Of a stretch of 64,000 nt of DNA, positions 14,705 through 23,812 are shown piece after piece (within the stretch, counting starts at the first letter, position 1; each line of letters opens with the position of its first letter). The notes under the pieces are model-generated. The model did not search any database and had not been told where the DNA came from. It worked only from the letters and a program-made list of their open reading frames with translations. Made by a program: the position numbers and the translations under genes. The stretch covers positions 131,308 through 195,307 of the forward strand of contig NZ_LMHV01000005.1 in assembly GCF_001429725.1 (NCBI RefSeq). The letters are read 5' to 3'. The stretch comes from Rhizobium sp. Root708. GTDB lineage: Bacteria > Pseudomonadota > Alphaproteobacteria > Rhizobiales > Rhizobiaceae.

Positions 14705-15502
14705 ATGAGCGCTTCAACCACGATCGATGGCTTCGCCACGCGCATCAGAAACGGCGAAGGCGGCGGCATGATTTCGGCGTGGATCGGCGTCCCCGATCCT
14801 CTGTTCGTCAGCCATCTGGCGCAAGAGGCGTTCGATGCGGTGGTCCTCGACATGCAACACGGCGTATGGGACGTCGTACCGGCCGCCAATGGCATCGCTC
14901 AGGGTCGGCTCGCGGGCAAACCTGTGCTGGTCCGCATTCCGGTTGGAGAGTTCTCGCTGGCGTCGCGGCTCCTTGATGCCGGAGCTTCCGGAATCATCGC
15001 GCCGATGATCAATTCGGTGGCCGACGCCGAAGCCTTTGTGAAATATGCGAAATATCCCCCGCTCGGTGAAAGAAGCTGGGGGCCGACGCTTGCGATGAAC
15101 CACATGAAGCTGCCCGCCAGCGACTACCTCGCCGGCGCAAACGAAAAGACCGTTGCGATCGCCATGATCGAGACGCGCGCGGCGCTTGATGCGGCAGATG
15201 AAATTCTGCGCGTGGAGGGGATCGACGGCATATTCATCGGTCCTTCGGATTTGTCGATCGCGCTTTCCAATGGTGCGAAGCTCGCTCCGGATACGCCCGA
15301 GATGGACGCTGTACTGAAGCATCTGGTCGCCCGCTGCCGCGCGCATGGAAAGTTCGCATGCGTGTTCGGCAGCAACGGCGAACGTGCAGGGGAGCTTCTC
15401 AAGATGGGCTTCGATTTCGTTATCGCCGGCGCCGATACCCATCAACTTCGCAGCGGCGCCGCAAGCGCCATTTCTGCTGCCCGAAAGGTTCAGGCTGGAT
15501 GA
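14705..15502 (+). CDS. HpcH/HpaI family aldolase
   Basis: This family cleaves 2-keto-3-deoxy or 4-hydroxy-2-oxo acids to pyruvate and an aldehyde, using a divalent metal. The 265-residue protein shows the hallmarks in order: VVLDMQHGVWD (about residues 43-53), LVRIPVGE, DAGASGIIAPMINS with the conserved Ala-Ser-Gly-Ile-Ile pattern, the metal-binding Glu of MIETRAALD, and IDGIFIGPSDLSIALS. The ATG at 14705 is preceded by AAGGAG; a GTG at 14681 is less likely. It is the last gene of the amidase-isomerase-aldolase run. Its 3' end overlaps the convergent next gene by 13 bp. Confidence 0.87.
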   Translation: MSASTTIDGFATRIRNGEGGGMISAWIGVPDPLFVSHLAQEAFDAVVLDMQHGVWDVVPAANGIAQGRLAGKPVLVRIPVGEFSLASRLLDAGASGIIAPMINSVADAEAFVKYAKYPPLGERSWGPTLAMNHMKLPASDYLAGANEKTVAIAMIETRAALDAADEILRVEGIDGIFIGPSDLSIALSNGAKLAPDTPEMDAVLKHLVARCRAHGKFACVFGSNGERAGELLKMGFDFVIAGADTHQLRSGAASAISAARKVQAG

Positions 15503-16176
15503 TGGGGCGTCTTGGCCAACCAGATAACGTGGCGGGCGCCGCCACGTTTGCCGTTGGCGCGTGTGTTCACGACATCGACGGCAAAGCCGCAATCACGCAG
15601 TCGGCGTGTGAAGCTTTCATCGGGGCCGGATGACCACACACCAAGTATGCCGCCCGGACGCAACGCGTTTCTGGCGGCCCGCAGCCCGTTGAAATTGTAA
15701 AGCTGATCATTGGATCGGCGCGTCAGTCCGTCCGGGCCGTTGTCTACGTCGAGCAGGATGGCATCGAACTTTCGCTTGCTGCTGCTGATCAGCTCCGCGA
15801 CATCGCCCTCGTGGATTGCTACGCGTGGATCGTCCAGGCAGCCATTGAAAACCGACGCCATCGGTCCTCGCGCCCAGGCGACCACGGCAGGGATCAGTTC
15901 CCCGACGACGATGCTGGCATTCTCGGGCAGCACGCCGAGCGCTGCTCGCAGCGTGAATCCCATGCCCAAGCCGCCGATGAGCATTGTCGGTCGTTGGCGG
16001 TCCTTGATGAGTTCGAAGGAACGGGTCGCAAGCGCTTCCTCCGATCCGCTCAGCCGACTGTTCATCAGCTCGTTCGAGCCGAGCATGATCGAGAATTCCT
16101 GGCCGCGCTGTTTCAGGCGCAGGTTACCCTGCTCTCCTGGTATCGGGGCGGAATCGAGCTCAATCCAAGGGAGCAT
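15490..16176 (-). CDS. Spermidine synthase-like methyltransferase-fold protein
   Basis: This 228-residue protein has a Rossmann-type aminopropyl/methyltransferase core: nucleotide loop LIGGLGMGFTLRAAL (about residues 66-80), the acidic strand end IVVGELIPAVVAW, and the active-site-like DAILLDVDNGPDGL (about 138-151). It is shorter than a true spermidine synthase and lacks the N-terminal tetramer domain, so it may not make polyamines. It stands alone, convergent with the aldolase gene and overlapping it by 13 bp. Cytoplasmic; the function is inferred from the fold only. Confidence 0.7.
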   Translation of the reverse strand: MLPWIELDSAPIPGEQGNLRLKQRGQEFSIMLGSNELMNSRLSGSEEALATRSFELIKDRQRPTMLIGGLGMGFTLRAALGVLPENASIVVGELIPAVVAWARGPMASVFNGCLDDPRVAIHEGDVAELISSSKRKFDAILLDVDNGPDGLTRRSNDQLYNFNGLRAARNALRPGGILGVWSSGPDESFTRRLRDCGFAVDVVNTRANGKRGGARHVIWLAKTPHHPA

Positions 16177-16263
16177 AGCAAAGGGGCCTTTCGTTGCCCG
16201 GCCCCACTATCACGAAAGCGACGGGTCCGGGAAACGAAAACCGTTTCTGCTGCTCAGTCAGCC

Positions 16264-16551
16264 TCACCGGTTTGTGGCACAGGCCTGGCTTGCGTTCCGG
16301 TTGGCGGAATTTCGCTGGTACTGGCCGCAGCGTGGAACATAGACCGGTGCGGAATAGGAGGTGCTGTTGGTTTCGAACGAGTCGAGTGGGATCGACAAGC
16401 CGCTGTCGGATTGATCGGTGCCGAAAGAGGTTCCAATCGGTGGCGAACCGTCGAAGCGACCGCTGCTATCCATGCCCATGCTCGCTTGCGCCATGGCGCT
16501 GCCTGCAAGTGCGAGTGTGATTACGGAGGATATAACGAAAAGCCTGCGCAT
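16264..16551 (-). CDS. Small secreted hypothetical protein
   Basis: This 95-residue protein has a clear Sec signal peptide (MRRLFVISSVITLALAGSAMA, cleavage after AMA near residue 21). The mature part is low-complexity, rich in Ser, Gly, Asn and Thr, with two cysteines near the end (PRCGQY and QACATNR) that could form a disulfide. AAGGGG lies about nine bases before the ATG. It is not recognised as a known family and has no obvious link to its neighbours. Confidence 0.6.
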   Translation of the reverse strand: MRRLFVISSVITLALAGSAMAQASMGMDSSGRFDGSPPIGTSFGTDQSDSGLSIPLDSFETNSTSYSAPVYVPRCGQYQRNSANRNASQACATNR

Positions 16552-16641
16552 GCCGAATCCCCTTCAAGTTGAAAACCCAAGAAGGAAACTAGCGCGCCGC
16601 GTGGCTTATTCCAGCGGCGCGCGCTACGTCTTTTTGACGGC

Positions 16642-17283
<642 letters not shown>

Positions 17284-17301
17284 ATTTCTTCCTCCTGATA
17301 A

Positions 17302-18402
17302 TTATCGGCCCAATCGTCCGTCGACGAGCGATTCCGCGAGCGGCGCCGGGCGTTCGGTGTGTGTGCCAATCGAGACGGTACGACCGGTCTCGGACGCTGT
17401 TTGGAAAGCCTCCATGACTTCCAGGACGTGGAGGGCAAGGTCGCCGTTGGCGCGGTGCGGCCGGTTTGAGCGGATCGCATGCGCAAGGTCGGCAACACCG
17501 ATCGAGCGGTAGTTGCCGTCAGCGTAAGGCGCCGTGAGAGGCTGCTGCTCGAAGCTGCCGCCCTTTTTGGCAAGCTCGACATCGCCGCCGAAGTGGTTCG
17601 GATCGGGAACGATCAGCGTGCCTTCCGTGCCGTAAATCTCCAATGGGACATGCTTGTGCGCAGCGACGTCGAAGCTCATGCCGATCTGCACGACGGCACC
17701 GTTGGCAAACGCCATCATTCCGGCCACGTGGGTCGGGATGTGAACCGGGATATGCTCGCCGTTGCGCGGTTCGCTGGTAATGACGCGCTCCTTGCGCGGC
17801 GTGATCGCGAAGCCGGCGACCTGAGCGACCGGGCCAAAGAGATTGACCAGATCCGTGATGTAATAGGGGCCCATGTCGAGCATCGGCCCGCCGCCGACTT
17901 CATAGTAAAAGGCCGGATTCGGATGCCAGCGCTCGTGACCCGGGCACATGAAGGTCGCGGTTCCGCCGACAGGCTGCCCGATGACGCCCTGATCGATCAG
18001 GCCGCGGGCCGTCTGGTGGCCGCCGCCGAGAAACGTATCGGGCGCCGCGCCAATCCGCAGCCCCTTTGCCTGCGCTGCCTGCGCCAGTGTCTTGCCCTCG
18101 GCGAAGTTGATGCCAAGCGGCTTTTCCGAATAGGTGTGCTTTCCAGCCGCCAGGGCCTGCAGGCCGACAGCCACGTGTGCCTTCGGTATGGTCAGGTTGA
18201 CGATGATCTCGATCGCCGGGTCGGCTAGCAACTGATCGATGCTTCTTGCCGGCACGTTGAATTCGGCTGCCTTCGCTTCTGCAAGCGCTTGGTTGAGGTC
18301 GGCGACGCCGCGAATGTCGAGAATGGGGAACGAGGCCATCGCCTTCAGGTAGGCACCGGAGATGTTGCCGCACCCAATGATGCCTATGCCGACTTTGTCC
18401 AT
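17302..18402 (-). CDS. Gfo/Idh/MocA family oxidoreductase (ThuB-like)
   Basis: This is a 366-residue NAD(P)-dependent sugar dehydrogenase-like protein. The Rossmann motif is GIIGCGNISGAYL (about residues 7-19), followed by the diagnostic SEKPLGINFAEG (about 93-104) with the catalytic-type Lys, and by the C-terminal alpha/beta domain with GGGPMLDMGPYYITDL. It sits between the ThuA-like gene and the ROK repressor gene and is divergent from a sugar ABC operon, so it likely oxidises the sugar that operon imports. The ATG at 18402 has GGAGGAAAA upstream. The substrate is undetermined. Confidence 0.88.
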   Translation of the reverse strand: MDKVGIGIIGCGNISGAYLKAMASFPILDIRGVADLNQALAEAKAAEFNVPARSIDQLLADPAIEIIVNLTIPKAHVAVGLQALAAGKHTYSEKPLGINFAEGKTLAQAAQAKGLRIGAAPDTFLGGGHQTARGLIDQGVIGQPVGGTATFMCPGHERWHPNPAFYYEVGGGPMLDMGPYYITDLVNLFGPVAQVAGFAITPRKERVITSEPRNGEHIPVHIPTHVAGMMAFANGAVVQIGMSFDVAAHKHVPLEIYGTEGTLIVPDPNHFGGDVELAKKGGSFEQQPLTAPYADGNYRSIGVADLAHAIRSNRPHRANGDLALHVLEVMEAFQTASETGRTVSIGTHTERPAPLAESLVDGRLGR

Positions 18403-18440
18403 GTTTTCCTCCCGATGGATATGATCTGTTGTTGGAAGCG

Positions 18441-19640
18441 TCAGAGAGCCGGCCCGGTCGTGTTCCAGGGTGACTCGTAGAGTTCGTAAAGCGCGACCGC
18501 CGCGGCGCCCTGCGCCCAGAAGTCGTCGCTTGAATCGTCGAAGACGAGTTCTGCCACGCCCTTCAGCGAGGGCGGCGTGGCGAGTGCGTAAGCGTTTCGT
18601 AGGCTTTGCAGAAACGGCTCGCCAAGCGCCAGGCTCGAGCCGACCAGAATGACGCGGGGCGGAGCGAAGATGGTCACGATATTGGCGATGGCGACGCCGA
18701 CGGCTTCACCCGCCCGGATTGCCGCGGTGATGAGCGTGCTGTCCTCGGCCTTGATCAGCGCCTGCGCATGAGCCATGCCACGCCCGAGCCGGATTGCTTC
18801 GGCAAAACGACCACCTGCGGGCTGATCTCCGAGGATTTCGTTTTCACCGGCCTGGCTCGATAGCCGAACCACCCCCTGCGGTCCCATCCCGAGAACGAGA
18901 TCGCCGAGATTGTGACTGAGGCCGCCGGCGCCGCGGAACAGCTGATTGCCATGCAGGACTCCGAGCCCGACGGTCTGCTCCAGCGAAATAACCACCATGT
19001 CCTCGAGGTCGCGCGCCTTGCCGAACCAGTGATGGGCAAGCGTGATCGCATGCGCGTCGCTTTCGACAATGGTCGGGGTGTTGAGGCGCGCGGTCATCTC
19101 GCTTGCGAAATCCACGTTCGTATCGCGGAAGATCGGGCTGCTGCGAATGTGCCCCGTTCGGTGTTCGATGACGCCGGGCAAGCCGAGACACACGGTTTCG
19201 ACGTCTTCGAGAGACAGCCCCGCATCGACCACGCATCGGCGAACGCCATCTTCCACGAGGTCGGCAATCACGCCGATAGGCTGACGGTCGACGCGTATCG
19301 GCAGCGTCAGTTGCGACAGGACATCGCCACGAAAGTTGGTCACCACGAATACCAGCCTGTTGGCGGTGATCTTGGCGCCGACAACGCGTGCTGCGTCCGG
19401 GTTCAATTCCAGCATGACACGCGGCCGGCCACGCGCCGCTTCGTTGCGGATGTCGCCTTCATGACGGGTGAGGATGAGGCCGTCATCGAGCAACGACGCC
19501 GTGATTGCCGAAACCGTTGTCGTCGACAGCTGCGTGCGCTCGCTGATCTCGACGCGGGAGATCGGCCCATGCCGGCGGACCGTATCCAGCACGTTCAAGC
19601 GATTGATCGCGCGCATCAATTCCGGATCTGCGGTCTTCAT
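18441..19640 (-). CDS. ROK family transcriptional repressor
   Basis: This 399-residue regulator combines an N-terminal winged helix (RHGPISRVEISERTQLSTTT, roughly residues 21-40) with a ROK sugar-kinase-like domain. The kinase part lacks a clear DxGxT phosphate loop, as in repressors such as NagC/XylR, and its zinc-binding segment is altered. It heads a unit with the Gfo/Idh and ThuA genes and is divergent from the sugar ABC operon at 19866, its probable target with a sugar as inducer. The start at 19640 (MKTADPELMRAINRLNVLD) is preferred to an in-frame start at 19706; both have weak ribosome sites. Confidence 0.85.
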   Translation of the reverse strand: MKTADPELMRAINRLNVLDTVRRHGPISRVEISERTQLSTTTVSAITASLLDDGLILTRHEGDIRNEAARGRPRVMLELNPDAARVVGAKITANRLVFVVTNFRGDVLSQLTLPIRVDRQPIGVIADLVEDGVRRCVVDAGLSLEDVETVCLGLPGVIEHRTGHIRSSPIFRDTNVDFASEMTARLNTPTIVESDAHAITLAHHWFGKARDLEDMVVISLEQTVGLGVLHGNQLFRGAGGLSHNLGDLVLGMGPQGVVRLSSQAGENEILGDQPAGGRFAEAIRLGRGMAHAQALIKAEDSTLITAAIRAGEAVGVAIANIVTIFAPPRVILVGSSLALGEPFLQSLRNAYALATPPSLKGVAELVFDDSSDDFWAQGAAAVALYELYESPWNTTGPAL

Positions 19641-19749
19641 GAGATCTAGCGTGGCTCTTCTGTGGCGCAGGTCCCGACATGCATCGTGACCAGCTGTGAT
19701 TTTCATCGGTATGCGAATTAAATAGCGTGAGTGCTTGGCCCTCTGTCAA

Positions 19750-19761
19750 GCCAAATTTGGC
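19750..19761. promoter_or_regulatory. Candidate ROK operator palindrome
   Basis: GCCAAATTTGGC is a perfect 12-bp palindrome in the divergent region between the ROK gene and the binding-protein gene. A TTGACA at 19779-19784 on the plus strand could be the -35 of the transporter promoter; no good -10 was seen. Assignment to the ROK protein rests on position alone. Confidence 0.4.
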
Positions 19762-19865
19762 AAATTAACGGTGGGGAGTTGACATTCCGGCAAACCTCCC
19801 GATGATTTAATCCGCATAAGGGAAAAAATTGTAGAGGACGATTTTCCCCTTGAGGAGGAGAACCC

Positions 19866-21176
19866 ATGTTTGACAATCAGAGGGCGAAAGCCCTGCTTCG
19901 CAGCCGTTTCATTGCCCGCTCCGCAGCCACCGGACTGGCGCTTCTGATTGCCGCCGGCAGTGCCGCGGCTGATACCACGATCAAGTGGATGCATCTCGAA
20001 ATCGACCCCAACTATCTCGCCGTCTGGCAGAAGATCGTCGGCAAGTATGAGGCCGAGCACCCCGGTGTGAAGGTCGAAATGCAGTTCCTGGAAAACGAGG
20101 CGTTCAAGGCCAAGCTTCCGACATTGCTGCAATCGAGCGACGCGCCCGACCTGTTCTACAGCTGGGGCGGCGGCGTGTTGAAGCAGCAGCTTGCGACCGG
20201 TGCGCTGATGGATCTGACGGAAGCCATGAACGCCAAGGACGGCGCCTGGCTGAAGAGCTACAATCCCGCGTCCGTAAAGGGCTTGAGCTACGATGGAAAG
20301 ATCGGTGCGGTACCCTACAGCGTCGGCACGGTATCGTTCTTCTACAACAAGGCGCTGTTCGCCAAGGCCGGCGTCGACGCCACGACAATCAAGACCTGGG
20401 ATGACTTCCTGGCGGCCGTGAAGAAGATCAAGGATGCCGGCATCGTGCCGATCGCCGGCGGCGGCGGCGAGAAATGGCCGATCCATTTCTACTGGAGCTA
20501 CCTGGTGATGCGCGACGGCGGCCAGAAGGTCTTCGACGCCGCCAAGAATGGCCAGGGCGAAGGCTTCAACGATCCGGCGTTCATCAAGGCCGGCGAGCAG
20601 CTCGCCGAACTGGGCAAACTCGAGCCCTTCCAGCCCGGCTATCTCGGGGCCACCTGGCCGCAAACACTTGGTGTGTTCGGTGACGGCAAGGCAGCGATGA
20701 TCCTCGGCTTCCAGAACACCGAGGCCAACCAGCGCACCAATTCCGGCGACAAGAAGGGTCTGGCCGGCGACAATATCGGTCGCTTCGCCTTCCCGGCAGT
20801 CGCCGGTGGGGCAGGGGCCGTGACCGATACGCTCGGTGGCCTGAACGGCTGGGCGGTGACCAAGAAGGCGCCCCCGGAAACGCTCGACTTCCTGGCCTAT
20901 CTCACCAACGCCGAAAACGAGCGGGCTATGGCCAAGGCCGGCATGATCATTCCGGTCGCGGTCGGAGCCGAAGACGGCGTTACCAATCCGCTTTTGCACG
21001 AATCCGCCGAACAGCTGGCGCACTCGACCTGGCACCAGAACTTCTTTGACCAGGATCTCGGTCCATCCGTCGGTCGCGTCGTGAACGACGTCTCGGTTGC
21101 GATCGTCTCTGGACAGATGAGCTCGGAGGACGGCGCCCAGCAGATCCAGGACGCTTTCGAGCAGGATCAGTTCTGA
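19866..21176 (+). CDS. CUT1 ABC transporter sugar-binding protein
   Basis: This is a periplasmic solute-binding protein (family 1) of 436 residues. A signal peptide spans about residues 1-35, ending AAGSAAA. The mature part shows KIVGKYEAEHPGVKVEMQF, then NKALFAKAGVDATTIKTWDD and the aromatic-rich ligand region PIHFYWSYLVM. GGAGGAG precedes the ATG closely. It is the first gene of a three-gene operon with two permeases but no ATPase. A stem-loop follows the stop (21188-21214). The divergent ROK, Gfo/Idh and ThuA genes suggest a disaccharide or other glycoside ligand. Confidence 0.88.
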   Translation: MFDNQRAKALLRSRFIARSAATGLALLIAAGSAAADTTIKWMHLEIDPNYLAVWQKIVGKYEAEHPGVKVEMQFLENEAFKAKLPTLLQSSDAPDLFYSWGGGVLKQQLATGALMDLTEAMNAKDGAWLKSYNPASVKGLSYDGKIGAVPYSVGTVSFFYNKALFAKAGVDATTIKTWDDFLAAVKKIKDAGIVPIAGGGGEKWPIHFYWSYLVMRDGGQKVFDAAKNGQGEGFNDPAFIKAGEQLAELGKLEPFQPGYLGATWPQTLGVFGDGKAAMILGFQNTEANQRTNSGDKKGLAGDNIGRFAFPAVAGGAGAVTDTLGGLNGWAVTKKAPPETLDFLAYLTNAENERAMAKAGMIIPVAVGAEDGVTNPLLHESAEQLAHSTWHQNFFDQDLGPSVGRVVNDVSVAIVSGQMSSEDGAQQIQDAFEQDQF

Positions 21177-21187
21177 TCAGGACCATC

Positions 21188-21214
21188 GCGGCGCGGGTTA
21201 AGTACTCGCGCCGC
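21188..21214 (+). terminator. Stem-loop after binding-protein gene
   Basis: GCGGCGCG pairs with CGCGCCGC (8 bp, 11-base loop), followed by TATTTTCTATT. It sits between the binding-protein gene and the first permease gene. It could be a leaky terminator or a 3' mRNA stabiliser that keeps the binding protein in excess of the permeases. Confidence 0.6.
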
Positions 21215-21243
21215 TATTTTCTATTCGGAAGGTAAGGTCACCC

Positions 21244-22185
21244 ATGGCCAATGTCAGCGCCGCCACCGCCATTCGGCCCCTGCGCGTTCCCGCCACCGCG
21301 TCTGCCCGGCGCAAGCACCCGGCGGTGGCCGGTCGCCTGCCGGTGCTGCTGTTGTTCCTGCCGCCGGCGCTGCTGTTGTTTTCCGTTTTCGTCATCCTGC
21401 CGATGGGGGAAGCCGCATGGTACAGCCTCTACAAATGGGACGGCTATGGTCTGCCGACGCAGTATGTCGGCATGCGCAACTTCGAGCTTCTGTTCAAGAA
21501 CGGCGCTTTCCTCACTGCGTTGAAAAACAACGCGATGATCATGGTTATCTCGATCGCGATCCAGATCCCGCTGGCCATCTGGCTGGCGATGATGCTGGCG
21601 CACCGGATCGCCGGTGTTGTGGTGTTCCGGCTGATCTTCTTTCTGCCATACGTGCTTGCCGATGTCGCAGCCGGCCTGATCTGGCGTTTCGTCTATGATG
21701 GTGACTACGGCCTGTTCGCCTCCATCGCGCATCTGCTCGGCGTCGAGACACCTTATGTGCTGGCCGACAAGGACCTGGCAATCTACGCGGTGCTAGGGGT
21801 GATCGTCTGGAAGTATTTCGGCTTCCATATGATGCTGTTCATCGCTGGATTGCAGTCTCTGGACAAGAGCGTTCTCGAGGCAGCCGAGATCGACGGCGCC
21901 AGTGGCTGGCAGCGTTTCCGCTACATCACCCTGCCGTTGCTCGGATCGACGGTCCGCCTGTCGGTTTTCTTCGCCGTTGTCGGCTCTTTGCAGCTCTTTG
22001 ACCTCATCATGCCGCTGACGGGCGGCGGACCGTTCAATGCGACGCAGACGATGGTGACGTTCCTGTTCAACTTCGGTGTCGCCCGCATGCAGGTCGGACT
22101 CGGAAGTGCTGTCGGCGTTGTTCTCTTCCTGATCTGCGTCACCCTTGCCTTCGGCTACAAACGGATATTCATGCGCCATGACTGA
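21244..22185 (+). CDS. CUT1 ABC transporter permease (MalF type)
   Basis: This is an inner-membrane subunit of a sugar importer, 313 residues, with about six membrane helices beginning with VLLLFLPPALLLFSVFVILP (about residues 33-52). The cytoplasmic EAA loop, which docks the ATPase, is seen as LEAAEIDGASGWQRFRYI (about residues 214-231). A 40-residue charged N-terminal leader precedes helix 1. It overlaps the next permease gene by eight bases. No ATPase gene follows, so it must use one encoded elsewhere. Confidence 0.88.
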   Translation: MANVSAATAIRPLRVPATASARRKHPAVAGRLPVLLLFLPPALLLFSVFVILPMGEAAWYSLYKWDGYGLPTQYVGMRNFELLFKNGAFLTALKNNAMIMVISIAIQIPLAIWLAMMLAHRIAGVVVFRLIFFLPYVLADVAAGLIWRFVYDGDYGLFASIAHLLGVETPYVLADKDLAIYAVLGVIVWKYFGFHMMLFIAGLQSLDKSVLEAAEIDGASGWQRFRYITLPLLGSTVRLSVFFAVVGSLQLFDLIMPLTGGGPFNATQTMVTFLFNFGVARMQVGLGSAVGVVLFLICVTLAFGYKRIFMRHD

Positions 22186-23026
22186 CGTCGTCACATCCGA
22201 GCGGCTCAGCGCCGGTACCAAAGCCTATCTCTACACCTCGCTGGTCATCATTTCCGCGATCGTGCTGATCCCGCTGGTGACCACGGCACTCGGCGGCTTC
22301 AAGGATCTGGGCGATCTGCGCACCAATCCCTTTGGCTTGCCTGTCGAGTGGCATGCGGAGAATTATACCGACATTCTGTTCGGCGACCGATACTGGCGCC
22401 AGATGGTCAATTCGCTGATCATCGCTGCACTGACGGTGTTCCTCACCGTATCGGTGTCTGCGATGGCCGCCTTCAGCTTCGCGCATGTGCGTTTCTTCGG
22501 CGCCGATTTCCTGCTGAATTACTTCCTGATCGGGCTCATGTTTCCGGCTGCGACCGCGATCCTGCCGCTCTTCATTCGTATCCGCGATCTCGGATTACTC
22601 AACACCTATTGGGGCGTTGTGCTGCCGCAGGTCGCCTTCGGGCTCGGCATGAGCATTCTTCTCTTCAGAAACTATTTTCGCAACCTTCCGGAAGAATTGT
22701 TCCAGGCGGCCGTTGTCGATGGCTGCGGCTACATGCGTTTCTTCTGGCACATCTGCCTGCCGCTCTCGCGCCCGATCATCGCAACCGTCAGCATCATCTC
22801 CTTCGTTGGTAGCTGGAACAGCTACATCCTTCCGCTGATTATGCTGAATTCGGAGAAGATGTATCCTTGGCCGCTGGGCATCATGGTCTATCGCGGCGAA
22901 TTCGGAACGGCCTGGCAGCTGGTGCTTGCCTTCATCACGCTCACTATCGCGCCGACCATCGTCGTCTTTTTCCTGGCGCAGAAGCATATCATCGCCGGCT
23001 TGACCGCAGGCGCGGTCAAGTCCTGA
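22178..23026 (+). CDS. CUT1 ABC transporter permease (MalG type)
   Basis: This is the second membrane subunit of the importer, 282 residues with six predicted helices. The EAA-type loop reads FQAAVVDGCGYMRFFWHI (about residues 176-193), and the C-terminus AQKHIIAGLTAGAVKS is the classic MalG-family ending. The ATG at 22178 overlaps the preceding gene; an earlier in-frame ATG at 22145 lies within that gene and is less likely. It ends the operon, 22 bp from the convergent SDR gene. Confidence 0.88.
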   Translation: MTDVVTSERLSAGTKAYLYTSLVIISAIVLIPLVTTALGGFKDLGDLRTNPFGLPVEWHAENYTDILFGDRYWRQMVNSLIIAALTVFLTVSVSAMAAFSFAHVRFFGADFLLNYFLIGLMFPAATAILPLFIRIRDLGLLNTYWGVVLPQVAFGLGMSILLFRNYFRNLPEELFQAAVVDGCGYMRFFWHICLPLSRPIIATVSIISFVGSWNSYILPLIMLNSEKMYPWPLGIMVYRGEFGTAWQLVLAFITLTIAPTIVVFFLAQKHIIAGLTAGAVKS

Positions 23027-23047
23027 CGCGAACGGGCGTGACGGTGG

Positions 23048-23812
23048 CTAGCCGAAGACGAGGCCGCCGTCGACGATGAGGTTTTGCCCGGTGACGGCTC
23101 GTGCCCACGGGCTTGCGAAGAAGAGAACCGCGTCGGCCGCTTCCTCCGGCGTCGTCACCCGGCGAAGTGGCGTGTTGGCGGCGATCAGCTCGAACACCGC
23201 GTCCGGCGTCGCGCTGCTTGCCTGGGTCGTCCGCAACAGGCCACCGGACACCATGTTGACGGTGATGCCGAGTGGCCCGAGTTCGGCCGCCGCGGTGCGG
23301 GTCAGCGACAGGAGGGCAGCCTTGGCCGCCGTATAGTCGTGATAGGGAACGACCGGGTTCTGAAAGAGGTTGGTGCCGATCGTCACGATGCGCCCGAAGC
23401 CGGCCGCGGCCATGGCCGGCCGTGCCGACTGGATCAGGTTCAATGCTCCCTTAACGGCCGTATCGAGTTGTGCCGTCATCGCCTCCCATGCGAGTTGATC
23501 GAGCTTCGGGCGTTGGTCGCCGTTGAAGCTGAAATCTGTCAGGGCGTTGTGCACCAGCGTGGTCGGCGCGCCCAAGGTGTTCGTGACGTCAGACACCATG
23601 CGCCGGACGGCAGCGGCATCGCGGATATCGGCCTGGAATGCCTTGGTGCGGTCGCCAAGGCTGGCGGCCAGCGCTTCGGCTTCGCTGCGGCTATTGCGAT
23701 AGTTGATCGCGACCTTCGCCCCTTCGCGGGCAAAGGCAGTAGCAATGGCTGCGCCGAGGCCGCGGGCGCCGCCGGTGACGATGACCGTCTGTTCGCTGAG
23801 CGCTAGTGTCAT
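23048..23812 (-). CDS. SDR family oxidoreductase in the thiamine operon
   Basis: This is a 254-residue short-chain dehydrogenase, FabG-like. The cofactor motif is TGGARGLGAAIA (about residues 13-24), the catalytic Tyr and Lys are in YHDYTAAKAAL (about 158-168), and RIVTIGTNLFQ carries a Thr-Asn where Ser is usual; the conserved NAG motif reads HNALT. These changes suggest a specialised activity. Its start overlaps the thiD stop by four bases (ATGA), so it is the fourth gene of the TPP-riboswitch operon thiM-thiE-thiD-SDR. A thiamine-related role is suggested by position only. Confidence 0.82.
   Translation of the reverse strand: MTLALSEQTVIVTGGARGLGAAIATAFAREGAKVAINYRNSRSEAEALAASLGDRTKAFQADIRDAAAVRRMVSDVTNTLGAPTTLVHNALTDFSFNGDQRPKLDQLAWEAMTAQLDTAVKGALNLIQSARPAMAAAGFGRIVTIGTNLFQNPVVPYHDYTAAKAALLSLTRTAAAELGPLGITVNMVSGGLLRTTQASSATPDAVFELIAANTPLRRVTTPEEAADAVLFFASPWARAVTGQNLIVDGGLVFG

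Noticed and set aside
15490..15502. Overlap of the aldolase and spermidine synthase-like genes as a sign of frameshift
   Set aside because: The genes are convergent and both have complete, family-typical C-termini. A 13-bp tail-to-tail overlap is ordinary.
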